This document shows, one piece after another, positions 54,385 through 64,000 of a stretch of 64,000 nucleotides of DNA. The notes beneath the pieces were generated by a model. It was not told where the DNA came from. It made no database searches and saw only the letters and a list, made by a program, of their open reading frames with translations. Position 1 is the stretch's first letter, and the number at the start of each line of letters is the position of its first letter. The translations under genes were made by a program, and so were the position numbers. The stretch is from Aradus depressus (Eukaryota; Arthropoda; Insecta; Hemiptera; Aradidae), in contig OY759218.1 of NCBI GenBank assembly GCA_963662175.1, forward strand, positions 18,690,480-18,754,479, read 5' to 3'.

Positions 54385-55435
54385 TTTCCATCTTCAAGTC
54401 CGCTATCTTGGTTTCTACCTCGACCAAAAATTAAACCTGGAACCCATATAATACTGAAACAAGAACATAACGGAAGATTTGGATCACTTTACCCCTTGTT
54501 AAAGAGGCAATTTAAACTGACTATCTTCAAGACCATCTTAAGATCTGTGTGGATATATGGACTAGAACTATAAGTTGTGCTAAGCCATTCATCAAGCGCA
54601 TCGAGTCCAATCTTTGATGTTACTATGTTTCCAACCTTACTCCTCAATAATAATAAATTTATTTCCGTTAAACCAATACATGGTAATAGGATACGTCAAA
54701 AGAATTTATACATTAAGATAGCTTATAAATTAGATTTATAACTACTTGAGTCTAACACATCTATGGTTAGTAGTAATAACAAAACTATTAAAAAAAGTAA
54801 AATGAAATTAATAAAAACTGAATAAATAAATACTTAAAAATACATGAGTATATAAAAAAAAATTAATACAAGATACGTTCATAATAAGTAGACACATTTT
54901 TCAATTAAAAAAAAATTAAGATAACTATTTTTCAAAAAAAACTCTTCGGAAGTGTCTTTATCCCCCAACGATGTTTCGGGACGTTCTTATGTCCCATCAT
55001 CAGGTCCCAATGTGCGAGATATAGAAAAGAAAGAAATAACAATATATGAAAAATAATATAACAATGATCTCAAAGCTCTTTTTTGTCGTTCACCCTTTCC
55101 CATTTCTCAATTTTTCACTCTGATCTTTCCTTCTATGACGATCCCGTTGCTCGATCCTCTTCATCACATTCCCACCCAGACGATCCTCCCCGAAGACTGA
55201 GGCCGTGCTAGCCAAGAGACCTGCTATGATGAGATAGTGTCCTGGAAGTGTTCGTAGTGACCAGCCTCTTCCCTCATTGTCGCCTCTCTTCAGCTCTCTG
55301 CTCGGCTTCCACTGCTTGTCAGAAACTAGACAGATGGCTGGGGGGACCTCTATTTTCATTTAGTTGCAGGAATGAGGGCAGTAGGTACCATGAGGGGATG
55401 TTGGGGGGGATCTCGGAGCTGATTATTTGTTTTTC
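54385..55435 (+). mobile_element. LINE 3' end split by a Penelope-like insertion
   Basis: The left part (54385-54646) encodes VRYLGFYLDQKLNLEPHI, then LPLLKRQFKLTIFKTIL-like sequence, SVWIYGLEL and RIESN, then VSNLT. The right part (from about 55064) resumes with NDLKALFVVH and ends PKTEAVLAKRP, with a 3' UTR (ccactgcttgtcagaaacta) as in the 43300 copy. Frames contain several indels. The tail motifs join across the insertion. Confidence 0.82.
54647..55063 (-). mobile_element. Penelope-like unit with hammerhead-like core
   Basis: Inserted between the SNLT and NDLK codons of a LINE tail. On the minus strand the core (55003-54973) reads CTGATGATGGGACATAAGAA then cgtccc and GAAAC, with a 5-bp stem. 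The 3' end is aacggaaataaatttatt. A related unit is at 63180-63535. The short TSD (aata/aaca) is uncertain. No ORF. Confidence 0.72.
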
Positions 55436-55599
55436 TTATGATTTATCATATTATTTTGTACATAGTTTTTACTTTATGATTTCTTTGTCTCTTAGTTTAC
55501 TCACTGCCTTCTATTCACATCTAAGTTAGTATATATGACTTCTCGTTCTTCGTTCATAAAATCCCTTCCGCGTTAGAGAGCTCTCAACTTTCCAACACA

Positions 55600-55757
55600 T
55601 ATTCACAAACACATACACAGACAGACATCATCGCGAAAATGGTCAAAAAGTATTCAGGTGACCTTGAAACGTAAAAATCCAATGAAAACTCGATCTCGGA
55701 TTTTCGTACGATTACAATACTTTCTTTTACTAAAGGTAGTAAGAAAGTAAAAAGGGG
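55600..55757 (-). repeat. repeat C start fragment
   Basis: acagacagacatcatcgcga, aggtgaccttgaaacgtaaa, gattacaatactttctttta, then gtaagaaagtaaaa. Reverse orientation. Confidence 0.8.
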
Positions 55758-55774
55758 CTTCAAAAAAACATTTC

Positions 55775-56332
55775 ATGACGTTTCGACATACTGTCATTCT
55801 CAATTCTAAAAATACAAATTATAATAACAATATTATAATTGTAATTCTCATAACTTTTTTTTCATATAATATTACAAAGAAAAAATAGGAGCCCATTACT
55901 CATACATCTTAAATAATATAAAATAAAAAAATATACTTGTTATAAAATAAAAAAATTTAAAAAAATGTCAAAAATAATTAAAATTATAGTTTATCAATTA
56001 AATTGTTTAAAGAAATAATTTAAAAAAATTAAAATAATTATTAAAAAAATTTGAATACCGATATTTAAAAAAATAAGTTATTAGAATAGGTTATATCAGG
56101 GTTATAGGTTTTATTTATAATATTGGTTTTTTGAAAAAATGTAAGGATGAAATTTGGACAATATGTGAAATAGTATAAAATTTGACGACTATCTAGTAGT
56201 AGAATATGATTGGATGAGTAAAGTATGATAATTCTGTATTTAGGTGAGTCCTTATAAGTCTTTGTATTTAAAATAATTTGTATTTTTAGAATTGAGAATG
56301 ACAGTATGTCGAAACGTCTTATGAAATAAAGA
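55775..56332. mobile_element. inverted pair of Penelope-like units
   Basis: Arms of about 50 bp, 55775-55828 and 56274-56332, are inverted (gacatactgtcattctcaat / attgagaatgacagtatgtc). The AT-rich centre is about 440 bp. Cores UUGAGAA-U-GACA-GUA-UGUC-GAAAC at 55786-55809 (minus) and 56292-56315 (plus). No protein. Confidence 0.72.
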
Positions 56333-56899
56333 ATTATTGTTTTAAAATAAATATACCTTAATTGCCTTAGAGTGACATACTGAAAGATCATAAAAAGAAG
56401 GGAGGTAGGTACAATAAATTCAAATTGATATTAATTTCATGACGGTTGATGTTTTCGAATAGGAGAAAACGTCGTTGAAGTTGTCTGTAGAAAGAAGCTA
56501 AGATATTATTGATTTGAGGTGTCGCTTCGTTGGAAAATGAGACAAAGAGTAAGCTAGCTGTCAGTGGGAACGCACCATCTTCAAATGGAACCTGACTGAG
56601 AAGATATTGTTTAATATTTGTATCAGCTTAGATAAGGATGAGGATGAGGCATAGAACTTAAGAGGGGGGCCCATTAGGCATTGAATGACTTCAATAAATA
56701 ACAGAGCAGGTTCAATGAGGAATCGCTTAATAGGACTCACAAACTCCAGATCCACCTCTTCCCCTTCAACCGTCTGAGGCAACTTCCATTTTTAAGTATT
56801 GATCCATTTGAACCAACCTGCCTAAACTATTACAAACAAATAAAACCAAAGATTATCATTTACATTTATATTGTTAAATTCCACAACAATTTTTACACA
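56333..56899. other. unassigned DNA
   Basis: 56561-56782 minus is a 73-codon frame without a recognised domain. Confidence 0.35.
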
Positions 56900-57480
56900 T
56901 TTAGTATAAGAAAGTATTGTAATCATGCAAACATCCGAGATCGAGTTGTTAACGAAATATCACACCATTTTTGCGATGAAATCTGTCTGTGTGTGTGCAT
57001 TAGAATGGAACATTGTGTGCGCTGTAACTCTAAAAAGGATTGCAGCAATGAACTTGATGTTCCATAAAAAAATGTTACATGTGCTAATTTAGATCTTATT
57101 ATATTTCAATCAATATCGGTGAAAATTAAGACCATATTACTTAGGAGCCTAAGTACATTTTACTTGTATTTATTACCTAATCAAAAATCTCAGAAAAGAC
57201 TAAAGTGGCACATTTTTTATGAAATAAAGTTTTTCGAAGTTCGCCCGGTTTACGAGATGTATACTGGAAACCATTTTTCGAAACTTATTTTTTAGACGCT
57301 TCCTTCATTGACTTAAAAACAGTTAGTCCTATCTAAAAATTGGTTTCGACCAAAGACATAAATTGAATTTCGAACCACTATGTGTTTGTGTGCTCCTCAA
57401 ATTTGAGATACGAACCAAGTTACAGCGCCCCAAAGAATATTTAATAAAACTCCATAGGCAATATTTCTAATTAAGGTATA
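56900..57480 (+). repeat. repeat C copy
   Basis: agtataagaaagtattgtaa, accatttttgcgatgaaatc, gtgctaatttagatcttatt, cagttagtcctatctaaaaa, cagcgccccaaagaatattt. A trailing ggactttcttacaccgacca follows at about 57588. Confidence 0.82.
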
Positions 57481-57811
57481 GGCAACGAATTTAAATCTTT
57501 TTTTTTTTATTATTGGTAGTTATAAAAAGGATAATATATAAAATTAAAAAGGATAAAAAAATAAAATGAATGTAATGTGGCAATAACAGGACTTTCTTAC
57601 ACCGACCATGATTTTACAGAACATTCTTCTCCTTACTGGGTGGGTATAAGAACAACAAAGAAATTCGCTGACATCAACACATTAGTTTCATGCCAGTTTG
57701 AAATGATATTGAAGGGGGTGAGGGGGAGTGATGGGTACAAAAATGGTAGGTACAAGAATTATTATGCCCACATTACATATATATATTTAAACTTAATTTT
57801 ATTTGCAACTA
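57481..57811. other. AT-rich DNA
   Basis: Poly-T and A-rich runs; no feature apart from the repeat C closing phrase. Confidence 0.4.
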
Positions 57812-58335
57812 GCAGTAATACCCGGCGTTGCCCGGGGAACTTTGACTTTTCTCCCAATATCTCCTATAAGGCTATTCAGTTCCTCGACAGTACATTCATG
57901 ATGTTATAATTTTCAATTATTCATACGGAATAAGGCTTATAGTCCTTCAACTGTAGTAACGCTTTGGAACTAAAACTAATTTATTCAAAAATATTTCTCA
58001 TTAATCGTTGCAATGGTTTTCGAGTTACAAAGATTGCGTGAGTGGATGCTGGGATGGACCAGGGGTTGATTAAAAAATAGACCTTAACCTTCCGGTAGAT
58101 AAAACTTATCTATTCAAAAAGATTCCTCATTAATCATTGCAGTGGTTTTTGAGTTACAAAGATTGCGTGGGTGGATGCTGGGATGGACCAGATATTGAGG
58201 TACTAATACGCCTATAACCTTCCACAGACGATGACGAACAAACTAAAAAAAAATTAATCAAATCCATCAAGCCGTTCGTGAGTTATAGCGGTACAACGCA
58301 CAGACATTTTCAGCTTTATATATTCAATAGGTACG
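57812..58335 (+). repeat. RTE-like noncoding retroposon
   Basis: Begins agcagtaatacccggcgttg then cccgggga, and ends cgttcgtgagttatagcggt ... cagctttatatat. These start and end phrases are widespread in insect genomes in retroposons linked to RTE-type LINEs. An internal direct repeat of about 150 bp is shown by gagttacaaagattgcgtg at about 58022 and 58151. Class from family knowledge, not from a search. Confidence 0.5.
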
Positions 58336-58409
58336 TGATTAGCAAATATGTTCAAATTTTGGCTTTTATAATTTTTCAAAAAAATTGTCTTCATCTTGTT
58401 GTTTGTTTG

Positions 58410-58500
58410 TTTTTGTGACTTATGCCCGGGCTTTAACATTGAGGTGATTTTGCCTACTATCAAAGCGCACTTTTGTCACCCTAGTGTCCGACTCAACAGC
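58410..58500 (-). mobile_element. SINE 3' fragment
   Basis: tgtgacttatgcccgggctt, gcctactatcaaagcgcac and gtcaccctagtgtccgact are the SINE tail and adjoining body. Confidence 0.75.
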
Positions 58501-58511
58501 AGTTACCAATG

Positions 58512-58732
58512 GTAGCCTCACAGGAGGCTCAATTCAAAAATCCCAAATATTTACCCCCATAAGACTGGGACCTATCAATTCTCCGCCAAATCGTTCGAAG
58601 GGAAGGGGAGACCAGACAAGGGGGCTTTTCTCAAATACCCCAATAACTACCGATATAATGATGTATCGACACAACATTTAGTATGAGGATTAAATAGTCA
58701 CGATTTAATTCGTTCTGGGGAAGTACATTTTT
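58512..58732 (-). repeat. repeat A, reverse, proximal part
   Basis: ctccgccaaatcgttcgaag, aactaccgatataatgatgt, atttagtatgaggattaaat, ending ttctggggaagtacatttt, the intact terminal motif. Confidence 0.83.
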
Positions 58733-59326
58733 TTTTTTTATATCTACAGTATGTGAACCTCACATTGCTCTTCAACAATGTTGTTGATAAATCAAAAGAC
58801 TAGAGTAGTGCAGCCTAGTGTTTGTAAAGTTCACCTAGACACCGTTAGAATAATAATTGGGAATGAGATTTAAAGGAGTACCATCGGTAATAAAGACATG
58901 AGAACCGTGAAATAGGCTCGTCATTACTTAATTGAACGGAACAGAAAGCAGGCTGGCGTCTTTAAACAGAGGTTGAGAAAAGTTCTCTTTGTGCCTTGGC
59001 TCCTTCATTTCATCAGGCCGAACCCAAGCCTGCAGTTCATTCTGCTATTAATTATACCGCAGAGAATTATTAATTGACAGAATTAAGTCTTCAAAGTACA
59101 TTCGCTGAATAATTATTGAAATTTCGTTCTTTCCACGACTCATCCTCCTCTTCTGTTTATTCAGAATAATGTCATTAAAATCCAGCTCTTTGTAATTTAC
59201 AGCTGAGTGAGCCGTCGATAGTTTTGTAAACTTTTCGATGGTTTTAATTAAAGAATGAATTAAATGGAACTCTCAATGTAACTAGGGCGGTGTTCTGTCC
59301 TCTCAGTCTAAGTCAGACATTATTGA
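58733..59326. other. unassigned DNA
   Basis: No supported gene. Confidence 0.35.
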
Positions 59327-59521
59327 GTTTGCAAAGATCTTGAGGGATAAGAAAATTGTGAAAACGTCAAATTTATGATTTTAGCATCGCCAACAATAGG
59401 AGTCGACCATTATTCAAAACTTTCTAAGCTCATTATAAATCAGTTTGTAATAATCTATGAATGAAAAATAATCTATATTCTATCTCTCTCTCTCTATATA
59501 TATATAGTACAGATTGTAGAC

Positions 59522-60265
59522 CATGTATGGGCAACCTTTGACATGTTGCGGGCCAAACTTTAGTGTGCAAATACGTTCGCGGGCCGCGTAGATGGTTCAA
59601 AATAAAATAACGTCGGACTTTAAAGTAGTGTTCATAATTTTTAGCGATAGATATCAGACATGAAATAATAAGACAATGTTATTATAATACAATTTATTAA
59701 AATAACTAAATGAAATGAAAAAAAAAAATAGGTACAATATTATAATTAAATCGTGAAATTTGGAATTATTACAAACTACGAAAGTTAAATAGCGACACCG
59801 AAATCAATGAGACACTTGAGCTTGAATTCGGGAAACTAATCCATTGATGTTTGGATTAATTCCACTGATACAAAGACGTAAAAAAATTTCCAAATTATCT
59901 TCAGTGAGCCTTGTACGATGTTTTGATTTATTAACTTTCATCATTGAAAAGAACTGTTCGCATTTATAAGTACTGCAAAACGCACAAAACAATCTTCTTG
60001 CGAATTTTCTAAGCTGCGGAAAATGGTCTTCTTCGAGGTATTGCGAGCGTATATAAACACGCGATGACATGAATTTTTCCTCACTCGCCTTGCTCGCTCA
60101 CTTGATTCCGCAGGAGCAAGCGACAAACCCCATCCTACTCGATCTTCCTAATTTGGAGTGAGTGTGAGTAAGTAGTGTAATATTATTTTTTTTTTAGTTG
60201 GGTTTTTCAAAATGTCTCGCGGGCCGGACCAAATCTTACAGCGGGCCGGTTGTTGCCCACATATG
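59522..60265. mobile_element. hAT element, internally deleted
   Basis: 744 bp with 8-bp TSDs ttgtagac (59514-59521 and 60266-60273), the hAT hallmark. Terminal repeats catgtatgggcaacc and ggttgttgcccacatatg. The gcgggcc-rich subterminal zones on both sides are typical of one hAT group. Only the last part of a transposase gene remains. Confidence 0.92.
59804..60070 (-). pseudogene. hAT transposase C-terminal dimerisation domain
   Basis: Minus frame of 88 codons: FPQLRKFARRLFCAFCSTYK, then CEQFFSMMKVNKSKHRTRL, then EDNLEIFLRLCIS. This matches the hAT C-terminal dimerisation region (the FP-L ... ST--CE--FS-M---K---R--L pattern of GTF2IRD2/ZBED-like hATs). The catalytic DDE part and BED zinc finger are missing. 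The upstream residues (MSSRVYIRSQYLEEDH) may belong to the same exon. Confidence 0.88.
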
Positions 60266-60539
60266 TTGTAGACCAATAAATATTTCAAAAAAAAAAATCT
60301 TAGGGGACCTATATCCCAGAATATAGATTATTTTTCATTCATAGATTATTTCAAATTAATTTATAATGAACGTAGAAAGTTTTGAATATTGGGCATCTCC
60401 TATTGTTGGCGCTATGGTAAAATCACAAATTTGACTTTTTCACAATTTTCAAATCCCTCAAGATCTTTACAAACTAAATTTAGGACTCCCATATTAGACT
60501 CGGGGTCATGTCCATAAGAATGACGAAAAGTGTGTTCCA

Positions 60540-60945
60540 AAACCCGTCGACCATTTGCGCTAATATTCATTAGTTGACTTACATAGAGGCTCTTGAGTCC
60601 TCATACTAAACTTTGTGTTGATAAATGTATTACATCGGCAGGTATTTAGGTTTTGGAATTGAGCCCCATTCCCTGAACCTCCTTCCCTTCGGCTGATTTC
60701 GCTAAAAATTGAAAGGTCATGTCCTCATTGTGTTTCGACTACAAATATGAAATTTCATGTCGATTCATTTATTACATTGGCATTTATTTGAGTTTTTTTA
60801 ATTGAGCCCCCTCTGATCCCCCCGTTCCCTTCTGCCGATTCCTGAAAACTGAAAAGTGTTGTCCTTATGGGGTTTTAAATTAAAATATGAAATTTTGTGT
60901 CGATACAATTGTTACAACTGCAGTTATTCGTCTACTATCAATTAT
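60540..60945 (+). repeat. repeat A with three clear modules
   Basis: attacatcggcag-type phrases at about 60628, 60770 and 60909 give module lengths of 140 bp. The gccgatt-cctgaaaa and tgatcccccc segments recur in each. The proximal end and distal terminus are lost. Confidence 0.85.
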
Positions 60946-61257
60946 CGTTGTCACCGTGCTATGTCCTCATTCTGGTTCCGAGTACCAGGTAATACCGTCA
61001 TTGATTCTGGCCCGATGTTCATTCATAGGATTATATCGTATGCTGCATGTATACGATAAGAACCAGACCAAGTAAGGATTCGAGTAGGGAGTAGGGAGTT
61101 TCGAAGTATCAGGAAGAAGTGTGTCCGATGTAAAGGCAACGCAATGGTTTTGATATACAGGTCATTATAATAAAGTGGGAAAATAAGCTGATGACAGGTA
61201 AAGCTTCGTGAACTAAATCATTTGCCTGGGCTGATCTCCAACCAGATAAGAAATGAC
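60946..61257. other. unassigned DNA
   Basis: No supported feature. Confidence 0.35.
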
Positions 61258-61627
61258 TGAACAGCTTGCCGCATCTCACATCACCCCTGGTTCGTTCTTT
61301 ATTAAAATTAAGACTCGAGTCGATAGATAAGGAGCAGGATCGATGGGATTCACCTACCTCCCCTGGTCACAACACCCCCGACAACAGCTTGCCTCATCTT
61401 ATATCCCTGGTTGGTTCCTTATTGAAGCTAAGTCTAAGTCGATAGATAAGGAGTGGGATCAATGGGATTCACCTACTTCCCCTGGTCACAACACCCCCGA
61501 CAACAGCTTGCCTCATCTTACATCCCTGGTTTGTTCCTTATTGAAGCTAAGTCTAAGTCGATAGATAAGGAGTGGGATCAATGGGATTCACCTACCTGCC
61601 CTGGTCACGGCACCCCAACAACAGCTA
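61258..61627. repeat. 119-bp tandem array, ~3 units
   Basis: gtcgatagataaggag begins units at 61319, 61438 and 61557, exactly 119 bp apart, with a partial unit before. Units 2 and 3 differ at few sites. Plus-strand open frames with repeated DSLPHLTS- or QQLASSYIPG-like peptides arise from this array. They are not likely to be genes, because 119 is not a multiple of 3 and the frame rotates each unit. Confidence 0.93.
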
Positions 61628-62617
61628 GTTTTTCTCAGGACAAGTTGAAGCTTGCATGTTTATCTAAGGCACCTCGCCCCTAATGAACGATTCTCTGAGA
61701 CCTACATATTGATTTTATACATGCTACATGCAATGGTGATTTGCATATAAACACTATTCCCGCTAGCCAAGCTTCGGCTGAGAGCTAATACTTCTTCTTT
61801 AGTCAAGTTAATACTTACACTTATCGATTTGGCTCAAAATGTATTCTAGGCATTGCGTTTTGGGCTGTAGTTACAGCAAACAATCAATGAATTGAACTCT
61901 ACCTAATAGAAGGCGTTTATTACACTCGAAGCCTATCGTTTGAAGAACACATTCCCAGATATTATAAAAGAACAAATAGACTCAATTTTTTAGTTTCATT
62001 TATGGTCTCGGACTCTACAAAACCATGGTAACCCTTCATCAGAAGAGATCACCACACTAATCATTTGTGCCATATTCTCGCGAACTGTCCTTCGCCACTA
62101 CACACTTCCATTCTGACCTTGTTCTTATTTTCTCCAGAGTCGCCCGGAGGTGACCACTTTTGTATCCTGGTTTCTACCGCTCGTAGAGGTAATTCGCAAC
62201 GATTGGCGAGACGCTTACGTCTATGCGTCTAGTTTCGTAGACGAATATCGGAAAATTCTTCAAACCTTTTACTTGATAGATAAACTTTAATGCACAAAAG
62301 ATTACAACTTCTATGGCAATGAGAGTTTTTTTTTTTTACAAAATGAATATTCTTATAGTTAAGTATATAAAATTAAATAAAAGAAAAAATATCTATACAA
62401 AGAATTGTAAATAAAAAGCAATATAACAACTAAATAAAAAGATACCAATAATAATGAAATAGTAAAAATGGACATGCTCTTTAAATATGAATAGTGAACC
62501 AGGATAAAAGAAACAATTCAAAAATTATATAAAACAAGATATGACATGAACATAATAAATAAAAAAATAATAATAATAGTAACAAAAAAAATAGATATCC
62601 ATCTTACATGCAACAAA
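61628..62617. other. unassigned, A-rich after 62330
   Basis: No gene recognised; 62330-62617 is A-rich and could be the 3' UTR of the LINE fragment next to it. Confidence 0.35.
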
Positions 62618-62845
62618 TTAAATTATGTTATTCTTTATTTTCAAGGCAACAGTAAAAAATAAAAATAAATTGTTAATTTTTCCAACTTTTAAATTATTTA
62701 AAATATGCACAGAAGTTTCTGAGTAATATTCTGGTCTATTGGTGAGATAATTGTGGAGAAATGCTTGCCTGGGGATACACAAAGAGGGACAATTGAGCAA
62801 AAAGTGTATGAGATCGTCCTTTTCGTCTAAGGTACTGAGCCTGCA
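62618..62845 (-). pseudogene. LINE C-terminal fragment
   Basis: The minus strand reads CRLSTLDEKDDLIHFLLNCP, then RQAFLHNYLTNRPEYYS and the ending VALKIKNNII. It parallels the C-terminus of the LINE at 13377 (CSVCNEDRPDDIHHFFMECP ... RALKIRGH), including the H-x4-C pair. Same family group but well diverged. The first cysteine pair is partly lost. Confidence 0.8.
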
Positions 62846-62984
62846 GACACTGAAAAAATTATAACTAATAAATTAATGAATTTTTTCAATGCACTTCTCT
62901 ACTTCTAGTAGACAATAGAAACAATAAAAAACAACTAAAAATGTTAGAGGTTGTTAGTTCCGTCTTCTCGGAAACAGAATTTTT

Positions 62985-63105
62985 TTTGCATCACTCAAAA
63001 CTAATAAAATAACGATAATAAAAAAATTATGTTTCATATCAAAATCGTTATTTGATACATAGCTTTTTTTTGCAGAGTTCCTCCACAGACATCCTTCTAT
63101 AAGGT
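62985..63105. repeat. dispersed repeat, copy 2
   Basis: Shares aaaattatgtttcatatcaa, atttgatacatagctt and gcagagttcctcc-type phrases with 29505-29640. Confidence 0.55.
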
Positions 63106-63179
63106 TTGTCGAATCTACGTTTTGTTTAATCATAATTTTTTATTACTTATATGCAAATTTATTTTATTTCTCTTTATTT

Positions 63180-63535
63180 TTAAATATTTGTTATTGTTAT
63201 TGTTATTTTGTTTTATTTTCTCTTTTTTACATTTCGCACATTATGACCTGATGAAACCTGAGAACGTCTCAAAATATTCCGAGTTATAATAAATTATTAT
63301 ATATTAATTTTAATTAAATTAAAAAAATATCTACTGTATTTATTAATAGTATTATTTCTGTATTCATATTTTCAAGTATTTATTTATTAATTTCATTTAA
63401 TTTTTAATGGTAGTGTTATTACTAATCACATGTATGACAGACTCTAAGAGTAATTTATAACCTTTTTTTTTTATTGTATACATTTATATTACGTACTGTA
63501 TGTTATAGTTTAACGGAAATAAATATTATTATATT
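63180..63535 (+). mobile_element. Penelope-like unit, decayed core
   Basis: cgcacattatgacctgatga then aacctgagaacgtctc aligns with the core region of 54973-55020 (cgcacattgggacctgatga on the minus strand). The 3' end tttaacggaaataaatatta matches 54650-54665 inverted. The stem and GAAAC are mutated here. Confidence 0.65.
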
Positions 63536-64000
63536 GATCAGTGAATTCACAGTCTTAATTAATACGAGAAGTAGCCCATCTAAAAAATTGAAACTCTGGC
63601 CCCTCATGCCTTTTCCTATTTCTCTCCACAATTGTAGCTTTTGAATTATAAATTTGGTTCCAATACCCACTTGATCTTGCTCCCATTGTCATAGGAATTA
63701 ATATTGAACCAAAGAAGGGATTGCAGTTAACTTACAAAGCGGGTCTGCAAACAGGAGAAGTTTGAATGCCCTTAACAAGGCGTAGAAGAAAGTAAACAGG
63801 AAGAATATGGTCCCAAGGGAACATAGCTTGTTTGGTCCTATCTGCCGGGTACACAACTCAGTTTATTTTATGTCATATCCAGAAGATATACCAGAATGTA
63901 AAAGATTAGACTAAGGCTAACAGTTGGAACACCCCCCCGCAGGTTTCTGATTTCAAATTCTATTTCTAGAGACTCTTGCTTTTATAAAAATTTATCTTTT
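63536..64000. other. unassigned DNA
   Basis: No supported gene in the last segment of the window. Confidence 0.4.

Larger units (their letters stand above)
59327..60468. repeat. large inverted repeat around a hAT element
   Basis: Left arm 59327-59478 and right arm 60312-60468 are inverted repeats of about 150 bp (agatcttgagggataag / ccctcaagatct; gaatgaaaaataatctat / atagattatttttcattc). Without the hAT the loop is about 80 bp. It is a fold-back into which the hAT moved later. Confidence 0.85.

Noticed and set aside
61343..61683. Repetitive protein gene
   Set aside because: Frames derive from a 119-bp tandem repeat whose length is not divisible by three.

Overview
The window looks like gene-poor nuclear DNA from an arthropod, most likely an insect, with a large repeat-filled genome. 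By eye it is strongly AT-rich, and there is no dense array of long open reading frames. The recognisable pieces are those of insect genomes: mariner, piggyBac-like, hAT and pogo/Tigger DNA transposons, several non-LTR (LINE) families, tRNA-derived SINEs whose tails contain short runs of the insect telomere motif TTAGG, and Penelope-like inverted terminal units. I cannot name the species. No complete host gene could be identified. The two host-like reading frames I list (38395..38634 and 45234..45416) are low-confidence candidates.

Three abundant noncoding families dominate and are called A, B and C here. A is about 550-700 bp, has short inverted ends TACTTCCCCAG / CTGGGGAAGTA and is built from modules of about 140 bp. 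B is about 690 bp and each substantial copy holds a perfect TGACGTCA palindrome. C is about 600-700 bp. They act as landing ground for almost everything else, so the window is a set of nested insertions, many with readable target-site duplications (TSDs).

Layout. 1-5.5 kb: AT-rich DNA, a degenerate tandem array, a G-run, and a fold-back holding a SINE. 5.5-13 kb: copies of A and C, a mariner remnant split by a SINE, and a second SINE that itself holds a perfect palindrome. 13.1-15.0 kb: a 5'-truncated LINE with one in-frame stop in its reverse transcriptase ORF. 15-20 kb: a GC-rich island, a piggyBac-like element filled with two LINE fragments, then C, a SINE and A. 20-27 kb: GC-rich DNA, B copies, a Tigger-like MITE and a palindromic retroposon. 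27-31.4 kb: a Penelope-like inverted cluster, a tandem array of about 230 bp units, a LINE 3' end and an 11-bp minisatellite. 32-45 kb: A mosaic with an R1/I-type LINE end, another palindromic retroposon, LINE fragments, a hAT-like MITE rich in TATCGATA, and a C copy split by a 287-bp palindromic retroposon. 45-50 kb: mostly unassigned, plus a tandem triplication split by a likely solo LTR. 50-64 kb: LINE fragments, A, B and C copies, Penelope-like ends, a hAT MITE inside a fold-back, and a 119-bp tandem array.

The most interesting signal is a recurrent class of short insertions made of a unique leader of 31-46 nt followed by a near-perfect palindrome, each flanked by a 12-14 bp TSD. They sit at 10591-10739, 24119-24366, 36345-36639 and 44477-44763. 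The palindrome arms of several families, and related dispersed units, share a hammerhead-ribozyme-like core of the form CTGANGA, one extra base, short stem, GAAAC/G. This suggests non-autonomous Penelope-like retroelements with inverted terminal units.
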